Origin: Clostridiales bacterium
Lineage (GTDB): Bacteria; Bacillota; Clostridia; Christensenellales; UBA1242
Assembly (NCBI GenBank): GCA_015069325.1
Contig: SVIV01000002.1
Location: 62,001-126,000 of the forward strand
DNA: 64,000 bases
Direction: 5' to 3'
The notes under the pieces were generated by a model. That model was not told where the DNA came from, searched no databases, and saw nothing but the letters and a program-made list of their open reading frames with translations. A program made the position numbers and the translations under genes. Shown here piece by piece: positions 1-9,725 of the stretch (the stretch's first letter is position 1; each line of letters begins with the position of its first letter).

Positions 1-1
1 T

Positions 2-1498
2 GGCAAAGTTGAATACTTCGGCGATTCTATTGATATTGCATTTAAAGCACTAGCAAAGAAAGCTCATTGCTCAAAAAAAGGTATTGCAATGCTTGGTCAA
101 ATTCCATATGAATCAGAAAACCAATATTCCGCAATTTTCTTTGAACAAGACGGCAAGAAACAATGTTCCATCAAAGGTAGCATTGAAAAGGTTTTAGAAT
201 TTTCAAATTTTATGCAAATAAATGGAGAAAAAACAGCAATAAACAAAGAAAAAATATTAAAACAAAACGAATTACTTGCTAAGCGTGGCTACCGCGTAAT
301 CGCACTGGCAAGCGGAGAAATCAAGAAATCTTCTTTTAACGAAGACAATATTTCAAACCTAACTTTACTTGGTCTTGTGGGCTTTATCGACCCAATACGC
401 CCTGAATCTAAAGATGCAATACAAAATTGCAAAAGCGCAGGCATAAAAGTCATAATGATTACCGGCGATCACCCACTAACTGCATTATCTATTGCAAAAG
501 ATATTGACATCGCACAGAACGACACCCAAATCGCAACAGGACAAGATGTTGAATATTATTTTAATAAATCAGAATCTGAGTTCGATACTTTCATTAAAGG
601 GAAAACCGTATTCTCAAGAGTTACTCCTACTGACAAATTGCACATCGTTGAATCACTGAAAAGACAAGGCGAGTTTGTAGCAGTAACCGGCGACGGAGTA
701 AACGACTCACCTGCCATTAAATCCGCCCATATTGGCATTGCGATGGGCTCTGGCACCGATGTAAGCAAAGAAACCGCCGATATGATTATTCTCGACGACA
801 ATTTCAACTCAATAGTCAGCGGAATAAAAGAAGGAAGAACAGCCTATTCAAATATAAGAAAAACAACTTACTTTTTGCTTTCAGGCTCAATCGCAGAAGT
901 CCTATTTTTCATTCTAGCCTTAGTATTTGGGACAGCAACCCCCCTGCTCGCTATTCAACTTTTATGGTTAAACATAGTCACAAATGGATTGCAAGATATT
1001 GCCCTGTCTTTTGAAAAAGCAGAGCCAAGCATAATGCAAGACAAACCGCGCTCCACAAAAGAATCTTTATTCAGTAAATCTATGGCCTTTGAATCTAGCG
1101 TAATGGGCGGAATCATAGGAATTGTTGTATTTATATGTTGGCTGTTTTTAATCAATACCCAACCAATTGACATATCCCGCTCTCTCGTTATGACGCTTAT
1201 GGTATTCTTACAAAATTGGCACGCATTTAATTGCAGAAGCGAAAAACAATCAATTTTTAAAATTAACATATTCTCAAATTGGTTTTTCGCATTCTCTACA
1301 CTAGGTTCAATTGGACTTCAAATTTTATTTATGGAAGTTGACAGTTTAAGCCACCTGTTAGAACTTACAACTATCCCATATGATACATTACTAATTTTAT
1401 TAGGAGTTTCGCTTTCAATATTTATTCTTGGAGAACTCTTTAAAATATGTTTAAGACGTTTTGATAAAAGACAAACAAAAAAACCACTAGTTTCCTAG
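2..1498 (+). CDS. P-type cation-transporting ATPase (Ca2+/P2-type), C-terminal part; 5' end truncated by window edge
   Basis: Frame is open from base 2; motifs TGDHPLTA, TGDGVNDSPAIKSAHIGIAMGSGTDVSKETADMIILDDNF and C-terminal TM region LLWLNIVTNGLQDIALSFEKAEPSIM. Confidence 0.95.
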   Translation, partial: GKVEYFGDSIDIAFKALAKKAHCSKKGIAMLGQIPYESENQYSAIFFEQDGKKQCSIKGSIEKVLEFSNFMQINGEKTAINKEKILKQNELLAKRGYRVIALASGEIKKSSFNEDNISNLTLLGLVGFIDPIRPESKDAIQNCKSAGIKVIMITGDHPLTALSIAKDIDIAQNDTQIATGQDVEYYFNKSESEFDTFIKGKTVFSRVTPTDKLHIVESLKRQGEFVAVTGDGVNDSPAIKSAHIGIAMGSGTDVSKETADMIILDDNFNSIVSGIKEGRTAYSNIRKTTYFLLSGSIAEVLFFILALVFGTATPLLAIQLLWLNIVTNGLQDIALSFEKAEPSIMQDKPRSTKESLFSKSMAFESSVMGGIIGIVVFICWLFLINTQPIDISRSLVMTLMVFLQNWHAFNCRSEKQSIFKINIFSNWFFAFSTLGSIGLQILFMEVDSLSHLLELTTIPYDTLLILLGVSLSIFILGELFKICLRRFDKRQTKKPLVS

Positions 1499-1514
1499 TG
1501 GTTTCTTTTTTATT
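1482..1514. terminator. Bidirectional rho-independent terminator between convergent genes
   Basis: aaaccactagtttcctagtggtttctttttta inverted repeat with flanking A/T tracts. Confidence 0.75.
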
Positions 1515-1737
1515 ACATATTAAGCAAACGCAAAATTTTGCCATCTTTAATCATAAGCACAAGATCAATTACCCATAGGATAACGCCTAATCCGATGATA
1601 CGAATAATGCCAGCTACAAGTTTGCCTTCTTTGAATCTTGTGAGAGCACCTAAAATCCAAGCAGTCACAGGAATGATTGCAAGAATGATACTAATAAGTT
1701 TTCCAAGTCCAAAGTAATCTTTTCTTGATTTTGCCAT
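1513..1737 (-). CDS. Small two-helix membrane protein
   Basis: 74 aa, two hydrophobic segments; SD ggaggaaaga upstream. Confidence 0.7.
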   Translation of the reverse strand: MAKSRKDYFGLGKLISIILAIIPVTAWILGALTRFKEGKLVAGIIRIIGLGVILWVIDLVLMIKDGKILRLLNM

Positions 1738-1932
1738 ATTTCTTTCCTCCTACAATAAATTATAATATAATTTTTAAAATAACACAAGAAATTTGACATA
1801 TTTTTTTACATTATGTCTCTTTTTTAATATGCTTACCCCTTTTTTAATTTTCTTTTTCGAACTTTATCTATGATGAAATTTACAAGATAAAAGAGACTAG
1901 TATATACCGAAAGAATTCCCGAAAAAACAATA

Positions 1933-2006
1933 TGGAGCAGGCAACGGGAATCGGACCCGCAACCAACGCTTGGGAAGCGTTTATTTTACCACTAAACTAT
2001 GCCTGC
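1933..2006 (-). tRNA. tRNA-Gly(CCC), CCA encoded
   Basis: Reverse complement GCAGGCATAGTTTAGTGGTAAAATAAACGCTTCCCAAGCGTTGGTTGCGGGTCCGATTCCCGTTGCCTGCTCCA folds as cloverleaf; anticodon loop TTCCCAA. Confidence 0.93.
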
Positions 2007-2160
2007 AGAATAATTTTATTTACACAATAATAATATCATACTTTATTCTATTTTGCAAATATTTTTAAACTTATTACTCTAAATTTTACTATAAAACTTT
2101 TTTACTGTCTTGTAACACAGAAATTACACCGCACATATAAAGTAAAATGGAGAAAATAAA

Positions 2161-2772
2161 ATGGCTAAATTTTTAAACAAAAAAACTTGTTATATTGGAA
2201 AAAATGTAACTTTGGGCAAAGATGTTGTCATTTATGAAAACAACCATATCGAAGGAAATGTTAATATTGGTGATAATACTATAATTTTGCCCGGCAACAC
2301 AATTGTAAACAGCACTATAGGAACAAACTGTAAAATACATAATAGTGTTATTGAAGAAAGCACAATTGAAAACAATGTTAATATTGGTCCATTTGCAAGA
2401 CTAAGACCCAACAGCATTATAAAATCAAATTGCAAAATTGGAAATTTTGTTGAAATAAAAAACAGCTTGCTTAAAGAAGGAACCAAAATCAGCCATCTAG
2501 CTTATGTTGGCGACTGCGAAATTGGCAAAAATTGCAATATAGGCTGTGGTGTAATTTTCGCAAATTATGATGGCAAAACTAAACACAAAACAACTGTCGG
2601 CGATCACGTTTTTATAGGAAGCAACTGCAATATCATCGCACCAGTCACCATCGAAAACGATTGCTATATTTGCGCAGGCACAACAATTACAAAAGATTGC
2701 AAACAAGCCGACTTTGTTATTGGCAGAGCAAAACAAGAAAGCAAGCCAAATGCGGCTAAAAAATATTGGTGA
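2161..2772 (+). CDS. Stand-alone left-handed beta-helix acetyltransferase, GlmU C-terminal-domain-like
   Basis: Hexapeptide repeats; [62 protein letters not shown] signature of GlmU acetyltransferase domain; no nucleotidyltransferase domain. Confidence 0.85.
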   Translation: MAKFLNKKTCYIGKNVTLGKDVVIYENNHIEGNVNIGDNTIILPGNTIVNSTIGTNCKIHNSVIEESTIENNVNIGPFARLRPNSIIKSNCKIGNFVEIKNSLLKEGTKISHLAYVGDCEIGKNCNIGCGVIFANYDGKTKHKTTVGDHVFIGSNCNIIAPVTIENDCYICAGTTITKDCKQADFVIGRAKQESKPNAAKKYW

Positions 2773-2777
2773 AACAT

Positions 2778-4076
2778 ATGGGAATTTATTTTGGAACAGA
2801 CGGAATTCGCGGACAATACGGAAAAGACATAAACCCTAAAATTGCATATAATTTAGGAAATTCTATTGCAAAACTGTGCAAAAACCGCAAAAAAATATTA
2901 ATTGGACGAGATACAAGAGCCAGCGGCGATGTTTTATTGCACGGTTTTGTAAGTGGAGTTTTATCTTACGGCATAGATATAATCGACGTTGGAATCACCC
3001 CTACTCCAGTCATCTCATACCTGACAAAAAAGCTTAACTTTGATTATGGCGTTGTGATTAGCGCCAGCCACAACCCAAGCAACCATAACGGGATTAAGAT
3101 ATTCAATCGCGAAGGATGCAAATTAGACGAAATCGAAGAATCTTCAATCGAAAAAAATTTAATTTACCCCACAGAAAAAATATCAAGGTTAGGAAAATAT
3201 TTTTACAAACCAAAACTTATCAAATTATATAAAAATGAAGTCTATTCGCACTTCAATAATTTGTCTGGTTTAAAAGTAGCTGTAGATTGCGCAAACGGAG
3301 CAACAAGTAAACTCGCAAAAGAACTTTTTACTAAATGCAGAGCCACAGTTTTGGCAATCAACACGTCAACAAATGGTAAAAAAATTAACAAAAACTGCGG
3401 GGCACTCTTCCCTGAAAAAATCTCAAATCTCACAACAAAACTCAACTGTGATATAGGCTTCTCTTTTGATGGAGATGGGGATAGAATTATCGCTTGTGAT
3501 GAAAAAGGAAAAATTCTTGATGGAGACGACATTTTATTTCTTTTAAGCGATCAATTTAAAGCCCCAAAAGTCGTCGGAACAATCACATCAAACAAGGGAC
3601 TCGAACTCGCTTTAAAAGAAAAAAATATAGAATTTTTTAGGGCTGACGTTGGCGACAAAAATGTCCGTTTGATGATGCAAAAACAAAGCGCCTTTTTAGG
3701 CGGAGAAACGTGTGGACATATCATCAATTCACAATTCTCTAATTCAGGCGATGGCATATTAACTGCACTCTCAATTGCACAACACCTAAAAACAAATCAA
3801 ACAAAATTATCGCAAATGACAACATTTAAAAAATTTCCGCAAGTTTGCAAAAATGTATCCGTTTCAGATAAACAAAAAATATTATCTTCACCCCCACTGC
3901 AAAAATACCTTTCTGAGAAAGAAAACGTCATTCAAACGAGCGGTCGCATCGTTGTGCGAGCCAGCGGAACAGAGAACAAAATTAGAATTATGTGCGAACA
4001 TCAAAATCCAACCGAAGCACAAAAAATCACCGACGAAATATCGGCGATTTTAGGTAATTTAGATAAAAATGATTAA
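2778..4076 (+). CDS. glmM: Phosphoglucosamine mutase
   Basis: MGIYFGTDGIRG start, active-site ISASHNPSNHNGIKIF, FDGDGDR; ATG at 2778 preferred over listed 2766 start. Confidence 0.93.
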   Translation: MGIYFGTDGIRGQYGKDINPKIAYNLGNSIAKLCKNRKKILIGRDTRASGDVLLHGFVSGVLSYGIDIIDVGITPTPVISYLTKKLNFDYGVVISASHNPSNHNGIKIFNREGCKLDEIEESSIEKNLIYPTEKISRLGKYFYKPKLIKLYKNEVYSHFNNLSGLKVAVDCANGATSKLAKELFTKCRATVLAINTSTNGKKINKNCGALFPEKISNLTTKLNCDIGFSFDGDGDRIIACDEKGKILDGDDILFLLSDQFKAPKVVGTITSNKGLELALKEKNIEFFRADVGDKNVRLMMQKQSAFLGGETCGHIINSQFSNSGDGILTALSIAQHLKTNQTKLSQMTTFKKFPQVCKNVSVSDKQKILSSPPLQKYLSEKENVIQTSGRIVVRASGTENKIRIMCEHQNPTEAQKITDEISAILGNLDKND

Positions 4077-4098
4077 AAAATCAATTTTTTCTTAATTT

Positions 4099-5874
4099 TT
4101 ATGTGTTTTTCCACCGTTTTAGTATATTTTTTAAATAGTCGAAGCATTTTTCAAAAGTCGATTCTAGAGTCACATCGCAACCAGATTCTTTCAAAATAGC
4201 CATCGGTGTATCTTTGCCACCAGCAGACAAAAACTTAAAATAATCCTCCACTGCACCTTTCTCATTTGACAAGATTCTGTTTACAAAACTTATCGCACAT
4301 ATCATCCCAGTGGCATATTTGTAAACATAAAACGCGGTGAAAAAATGTGGTATTCTTGCCCATTCATATTTTATTTCATCTATCAGTTTAACATCTTTGC
4401 CAAAATATTTTTCAACTAATTTATAATATTCATTGCAAAGTTTATCCTTTGTAAGCGGCACACCTTTTTCGTGAAGAGAGTGTGCTTTTTCTTCGAATTC
4501 AGCAAACATCGTTTGGCGAAAAATAGTGCTTTTTACATCATCAAAAATTTTGTTGTATATGGCTTTTTTCTCCAACATAGTTTTAGAATTATTAAGTAAA
4601 TAATTTGCAAGCAACATCTCATTCGTTATACTAGCAATCTCCGCCAAGAATATTGTATAACTTGCTTTAGATTTTGGTTGACTTAAACTTGAATAATGAT
4701 AATGCATTGCATGCCCTAGTTCGTGCGCCAATGTAAACACGTCATCAAGTTCCCCTTCAAAATTTGTAAGAACATATGGGTGAGACCGATAAATTGAACT
4801 TGCAAATGCACCAGATCTTTTATCTTTATTTGGATAGATATCAATCCATCTTTCATCTTTCGCTTGTTGCACCAAACAAACATACTCTTCGCCCAATGGA
4901 GCAACTGCTTTTTTGATTATTTCAATAGCTTCATCAAAAGTATATTCTTTGTTTTCAGCATCTTCAATAAACTGAGCTTGCGTATCATAAATATAAAAAT
5001 CATCAAGCTTCATTTCTTTTTGTTTAAATTTAAAATAATCAAACAATAGCGGCAAATTTTTCTCGACCATATCAATCAACGTATGGTAAACTTTTGGCTC
5101 TACTTCTTCATTTTCCAAAGCAGACTCAAGCGCACTACTATATTTTCTGATTTTAGAAAAATAACAATTCGCTTTCACTTCACTTATATAATTTGAAGCA
5201 AGCATATTTATATGCTTACCAAACTGCCCGTTCAAAGCAATCATTGCATTTTTTCGCAACGCTCGATCCTGACTTCGAACATACTTCCCATAAAGAGAAT
5301 GACTCAAGGGATATTTCTCTCCCAAAGAATTTTCTATTTCCCCAAAGCTCAGATCAACGTCAGAAAGTTTTTCCATATTCTCGGAAAAACCACCCAAGAA
5401 ATCCATTCCTGCAAGAAGCTGTTCTTCTTTCTCAGACAAAATGTGTTTCTTTTCCTCTTTAATGTCTTTAAACATTTTATCATAATTTTTAAATTTTTCA
5501 TCAGCAATTATATCGTCTAAAAATTCATCTGAAAGAGAATGAAGTTCGCTAGTAATAAAAGCAGTATCATAAGAAAACTGACTAAACACATTTGAAATAG
5601 TTTCACACATTTCATTTGCCGAATTATCACTTAAAACTTCACAAGACTTTAAACTGCAATACTGATAAATACTTTCAATTTCATTTGAAACCTTTTCGTC
5701 AAAACAAAGATAATCCCAAAGAACATCTTTATCATTAAGCTTACCTTTATACTCTTGAAATTTAGGCAACTGCCCTTTTATTTTTTCAAGCCTTTGATAA
5801 AACATTTCGTCATTTTCACAAAGGGGAGACAAATCCCATTTATATTGCCCTTCAATTTCTGATCTTAATTTCAT
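4099..5874 (-). CDS. pepF: Oligoendopeptidase F (M3 peptidase)
   Basis: TLAHELGHAMHYHYSS zinc site; full-length M3B architecture. Confidence 0.95.
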   Translation of the reverse strand: MKLRSEIEGQYKWDLSPLCENDEMFYQRLEKIKGQLPKFQEYKGKLNDKDVLWDYLCFDEKVSNEIESIYQYCSLKSCEVLSDNSANEMCETISNVFSQFSYDTAFITSELHSLSDEFLDDIIADEKFKNYDKMFKDIKEEKKHILSEKEEQLLAGMDFLGGFSENMEKLSDVDLSFGEIENSLGEKYPLSHSLYGKYVRSQDRALRKNAMIALNGQFGKHINMLASNYISEVKANCYFSKIRKYSSALESALENEEVEPKVYHTLIDMVEKNLPLLFDYFKFKQKEMKLDDFYIYDTQAQFIEDAENKEYTFDEAIEIIKKAVAPLGEEYVCLVQQAKDERWIDIYPNKDKRSGAFASSIYRSHPYVLTNFEGELDDVFTLAHELGHAMHYHYSSLSQPKSKASYTIFLAEIASITNEMLLANYLLNNSKTMLEKKAIYNKIFDDVKSTIFRQTMFAEFEEKAHSLHEKGVPLTKDKLCNEYYKLVEKYFGKDVKLIDEIKYEWARIPHFFTAFYVYKYATGMICAISFVNRILSNEKGAVEDYFKFLSAGGKDTPMAILKESGCDVTLESTFEKCFDYLKNILKRWKNT

Positions 5875-5882
5875 TAATTCTC

Positions 5883-6581
5883 CTATCTAAGAAAATACTT
5901 GTCAATATAAAAATTTGACCAAGGCTTTTTATCGCTGTCCGGTGGACACGCAAAAGTCATTTTTTGTTTTGTTGTTGGATGCGTAAATTCTAGACGGCCA
6001 GCCCATAACCCAAGAGTCTTTGATGCTCTTGTTTTTTCTTTTCCGTATTTATTATCCCCATACAACGGACAATTAATTCCTGCAAGTTGAACCCTGATTT
6101 GATGCCCCCTACCAGTAAGTGGCTTTACTTCTAAGAGAGCATCTTCTCCTTCGATTTGAAGCACTTTATAGTCAAGCTCTGCTTTTTTTGAGTTTTTTTC
6201 TGAAATTGGCACTATTTTTACAATATTTTCTTTTTCATCCTTCTTTAAATTATGCACAAGATGGTCTTGCTTCGCCTGTGGAACTTTTGAAGTAACAGCA
6301 TAATAAACTTTATTCATTGTCTTCTCCTTAAATTGCTCACAAAGTCTTCCTGCTGCTTTTGACGTGCGAGCAAAAACCATTACTCCACCTGTTGGACGAT
6401 CAAGCCTATGGACAAGCCCAATGAACGCTTCTCCTTCTTTATTATATTTTTCCTTAACATATTCCTTAACCATTGTAAGCATATCTTTATCGCCAGATTC
6501 ATCTTCTTGAGTTGGCACATTATGCGGTTTTACCACAACTATAATGTGATTATCTTCATATAAAACATTTAATTTTTCCAT
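5883..6581 (-). CDS. RluA-family pseudouridine synthase
   Basis: LVHRLDRPTGGVMVFARTSKAA, LTGRGHQIRVQLA; start MEKLNVLYEDNHIIVVVKP. Confidence 0.92.
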   Translation of the reverse strand: MEKLNVLYEDNHIIVVVKPHNVPTQEDESGDKDMLTMVKEYVKEKYNKEGEAFIGLVHRLDRPTGGVMVFARTSKAAGRLCEQFKEKTMNKVYYAVTSKVPQAKQDHLVHNLKKDEKENIVKIVPISEKNSKKAELDYKVLQIEGEDALLEVKPLTGRGHQIRVQLAGINCPLYGDNKYGKEKTRASKTLGLWAGRLEFTHPTTKQKMTFACPPDSDKKPWSNFYIDKYFLR

Positions 6582-7420
6582 AATTTCAATCCCCTTGCCC
6601 CACAAGGAAGCACAATTTTTTCATCAGTAGGAAGCCCTATTTCGTCAGCATCAATACCACCTTCGCCAAACACAAGAGTCAGTATATTTGAAAGAACACT
6701 TGCTTGAAGCCCGGTCGTATAAGATGATATCAACACAAATAACGGATCATCTGAAAGAACTTCTTTTGTAAGCTTCACAAAATCAAACAGGTTGTCTTCA
6801 AGCTTCCACATTTCACCATTTGTCCCCCTACCATAACTAGGTGGATCCATAATGATTGCGTCATAACGATTACCCCTTCTGATTTCTCTTTCTATAAATT
6901 TTTTACAGTCATCGATGATATAACGAATGTTATCTATTCCGTTTGCAAGAGCATTTTCTTTTGCCCTTTCAACCATACCTTTGCTTGCGTCAACGTGAGT
7001 AACTTTTGCCCCTGCTTTTGCACAAACAACGCTCGCACCACCAGTATAAGCAAAAAGGTTTAAAACCTTAATTTCTCTTCCACTATCTTTGATGGCTTTT
7101 GTCATATCATTCCAGTTTACTGCCTGTTCCGGAAAAAGCCCAGTATGCTTAAAGCCCATTGGTTTAATAATAAAATTTATTCCATTCCACGAAATCTTCC
7201 ACTCTTCCGGAACACGTGAAAGAAATTTCCATTGACCACCACCTGAATTTGAACGAATATAATGTCCATCAAGCCCTTTGTAAGCAGACATTTTGATTCC
7301 ACTATGCCAAATAACTTGTGGGTCAGGTCTTAATAAAGTGTATTTACCCCATTTTTCCAACTTTTCCCCATCACCAGTAGCAATTACTCTGTAATCTTCC
7401 CAATCCTTTGCAATTTTCAT
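6569..7420 (-). CDS. Class I SAM-dependent methyltransferase (RlmI/RlmK-like rRNA MTase)
   Basis: VLNLFAYTGGASVVCAKAGAKVTHVDASKGMVERAKENA, IIMDPPSYGRG. Confidence 0.88.
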   Translation of the reverse strand: MKIAKDWEDYRVIATGDGEKLEKWGKYTLLRPDPQVIWHSGIKMSAYKGLDGHYIRSNSGGGQWKFLSRVPEEWKISWNGINFIIKPMGFKHTGLFPEQAVNWNDMTKAIKDSGREIKVLNLFAYTGGASVVCAKAGAKVTHVDASKGMVERAKENALANGIDNIRYIIDDCKKFIEREIRRGNRYDAIIMDPPSYGRGTNGEMWKLEDNLFDFVKLTKEVLSDDPLFVLISSYTTGLQASVLSNILTLVFGEGGIDADEIGLPTDEKIVLPCGARGLKLWKN

Positions 7421-7509
7421 TCCATTCTCCTATGTAAAATAATATATCATATTTTGAAACAAAATTCAATTATAAATAATAAAAAAATAGATATTTTTAA
7501 AAAACCACT

Positions 7510-7550
7510 ATTGACAAAATTTACCCATTATTATATAATTGATTATATAA
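7510..7550 (+). promoter_or_regulatory. Consensus sigma-A promoter (TTGACA-N17-TATAAT) overlapped by two ATTATATAAT palindromes
   Basis: TTGACA 7510-7515, TATAAT 7533-7538; palindromes at 7529-7538 and 7541-7550 (12-bp period). Confidence 0.8.
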
Positions 7551-7578
7551 TAAATTATTTAAAAAAGGAGAAAAATTT

Positions 7579-8016
7579 ATGGCACTTAATTACAGAAACA
7601 ACGGGAATGGGAATACAATCATTCCAAAGCTTGTTAAAAAGGACAACAAATATTACTATATGGACATTGATGGTTCTATCAGCGACGGATTCGTAAACGC
7701 AACAGTTTATGCTGGCGGATTTAGCTTGGTCAAAACAACTTCAAACAAAACATCTTTTCAATTTAGAGATATGCTTGGCAATCTCTCTTTAAAGAAAACA
7801 CAAGTGGGCAAAGACTTCTATGAATTTTGGAGACAAAATCTTGCATTCGAAGCACTAAAGCCTGAATATTTTGTAAATGATAAATTCTATAACGTTGTAA
7901 AAATGATTATGGTTGAAAGAGCAAAACCTTTAGCTCACTATCAAATTCAACGTTGCGACGAAAAAAGAGAATTAGGAATAAAACTCTTGATAGCTGCAAC
8001 TGAAAATAATAAATAA
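7579..8016 (+). CDS. Tandem paralog 1 (uncharacterized; shortest, no tail motif)
   Basis: SD aaaggag; VYAGGFSLVKTTSNKTSFQFRDMLGNLSLKKTQVGKDFYEFW aligns to the next four ORFs. Confidence 0.85.
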   Translation: MALNYRNNGNGNTIIPKLVKKDNKYYYMDIDGSISDGFVNATVYAGGFSLVKTTSNKTSFQFRDMLGNLSLKKTQVGKDFYEFWRQNLAFEALKPEYFVNDKFYNVVKMIMVERAKPLAHYQIQRCDEKRELGIKLLIAATENNK

Positions 8017-8035
8017 CATTTACAAAGGAATAACT

Positions 8036-8593
8036 ATGAAAAAATTAATTAGATATGGAATAGCAAGTCAATTTTTCTTCTTAGACGAAAACGGAAATAA
8101 AAGCGAACTTTTTCAATCTGCAACGGACTATAAATTGGGCTTTGCAATTGTTCACAAATCAAAAAACGATAAATCTCAATATAGGGATTTACTTGGAAGG
8201 CTTAGCGATAAACCTACTTCCAGCGGAATCTGCTTTTACAATTTCTGTTTAGATCAAGTTGTTCTTGAAGATATACCTTTAATTCATTTTTCAGACACTA
8301 TTTTTTGTGAAGGAATCAAAAAACAAATTGTTGAAAAACTAAAGAAAAAAGCCCTCAATGAATATAAATCTGGTTGCACTCTTGATAAAGAAAATTACGC
8401 CAAAATTTTAAACAAACAATTTGCATTTATTGAAAGAATGCACACTGAAGCATTAAAGTGCGAAAAACGTCAATTACTTAAAGCAGAAAAAGAAAAACAA
8501 AAAAATCTCTTACAAGAGCAAGAACAATCTACAAAGGAAAACTTAAGGAAGCAATCCTTAACAGAAACGCTTGACTACTTGGAGAATGTATAA
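8036..8593 (+). CDS. Tandem paralog 2 (uncharacterized)
   Basis: SD aaagga; KLGFAIVHKSKNDKSQYRDLLGRLSDKPTSSGICFYNF, HFSDTIFCEGIKKQIVEK, tail TETLDYLENV. Confidence 0.88.
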   Translation: MKKLIRYGIASQFFFLDENGNKSELFQSATDYKLGFAIVHKSKNDKSQYRDLLGRLSDKPTSSGICFYNFCLDQVVLEDIPLIHFSDTIFCEGIKKQIVEKLKKKALNEYKSGCTLDKENYAKILNKQFAFIERMHTEALKCEKRQLLKAEKEKQKNLLQEQEQSTKENLRKQSLTETLDYLENV

Positions 8594-9168
8594 TGATTAA
8601 TGCAAATATTTACCACTTCATAAAACCAAAACTTGACGGCATCTCCGCTCGCAACAGTTTTTGGTATGAAGATTATAGACAAAATAAAAGCGAATGTTTT
8701 GTAAAGGCACATCAATATGTTGACGGATTTGCTATCGTAAAAAAATCAGCTGAAGATGACGATCAATACAGGGATTTGCTTGGAAGAATCACAAATGAAA
8801 AATCGGAAAGCGGAAACATCTTCTTCAAATACATATGCAGTCAACTGGAAATCGAAGATATTGCCCCTTTACATTTTGCAGATGACATCTTTTATACAGG
8901 AATCAAGGACGCACTTATATTGAAAGCAAAAATTCAAGCAAGAGTTGAATTTAACGAGGGAAAAGTGTTAAGCAAAAATCAATATCAGCAAGATATTGAA
9001 AACAACTTTGAAGCAATTGAAACAAAAAGAATCGTTGGGCTTGCTATGATTAAAGCAAAGGAAAGGGCCGAAAAAGAGCTTGCAAAAAAACTCAAACAAG
9101 ATGAAAATAAAAAAATAATTAAACAACAGGCTTTTGACGAAACATTAGATTATCTTGAAAGTTTATAA
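8593..9168 (+). CDS. Tandem paralog 3 (uncharacterized)
   Basis: Start overlaps previous stop (TAATG); VDGFAIVKKSAEDDDQYRDLLGRITNEKSESGNIFFKY, HFADDIFYTGIK, tail DETLDYLESL. Confidence 0.88.
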   Translation: MINANIYHFIKPKLDGISARNSFWYEDYRQNKSECFVKAHQYVDGFAIVKKSAEDDDQYRDLLGRITNEKSESGNIFFKYICSQLEIEDIAPLHFADDIFYTGIKDALILKAKIQARVEFNEGKVLSKNQYQQDIENNFEAIETKRIVGLAMIKAKERAEKELAKKLKQDENKKIIKQQAFDETLDYLESL

Positions 9169-9179
9169 GGAGAAATAAT

Positions 9180-9716
9180 ATGAATTATTATGAGATTGGT
9201 TTTGTTTGCAATAAGGAAAAACACGAATATTACTTTGTAATGAATGGTCAGGAAAGCGAACGTTTTTATGAAGCCAGCTTTTATCAAGATGGTTTTGCCA
9301 AGGTAAGAAAAACTAAAGATTCAGAATTGCAATACATAGATTTGCTTGGAAGAATAACAAATGAAAAGACTAAAAGTGGAGAACAATTTTTTCAATACAT
9401 ACTTGGAGAAATTCCATACGAATCATTGTTTTTAGATCATTTTTCCGATAACTTGTTTTGTATAGGGGTAAAACAACAAATCTTGCAAAAAGCAAAGACT
9501 CTTGCTAAGGAACGATATAATTCAGGAATTCCTGTTAATAAAAAGGATTTTGAAAAAGCCATAGAAAAAACATTTAAAGAAATTGACCTTAAACACTCAC
9601 TTGCTTTAGAAATAGCTCAATCTAATGCTGAAATAGATGAAATATACAAAAACAAGAATTCTGGTGAAGATGAATATGAAGATACCATGACTTTCCTAGA
9701 TGGATTTGCTTTATAA
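9180..9716 (+). CDS. Tandem paralog 4 (uncharacterized)
   Basis: SD aaggag; QDGFAKVRKTKDSELQYIDLLGRITNEKTKSGEQFFQY, HFSDNLFCIGVKQQILQK, tail EDTMTFLDGF. Confidence 0.88.
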   Translation: MNYYEIGFVCNKEKHEYYFVMNGQESERFYEASFYQDGFAKVRKTKDSELQYIDLLGRITNEKTKSGEQFFQYILGEIPYESLFLDHFSDNLFCIGVKQQILQKAKTLAKERYNSGIPVNKKDFEKAIEKTFKEIDLKHSLALEIAQSNAEIDEIYKNKNSGEDEYEDTMTFLDGFAL

Positions 9717-9725
9717 GGAGAACTG

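Noticed and set aside
556-1269. Minus-strand ORFs 556..807 and 955..1269
   Set aside because: Antisense to the conserved P-type ATPase frame; no SD or family signature.
2766-2777. Listed TTG start for glmM
   Set aside because: ATG 2778 gives the canonical MGIYFGTDGIRG N-terminus.
2232-3757. Minus-strand ORFs inside the GlmU-like and glmM genes
   Set aside because: Shadow ORFs opposite clearly conserved coding sequences.
5193-5520. Two overlapping plus-strand ORFs within pepF
   Set aside because: Antisense to M3 peptidase coding; composition typical of shadow frames.
7454-7696. Plus-strand 80-aa ORF upstream of paralog 1
   Set aside because: Spans the promoter and overlaps paralog 1 out of frame; the SD is placed for 7579.
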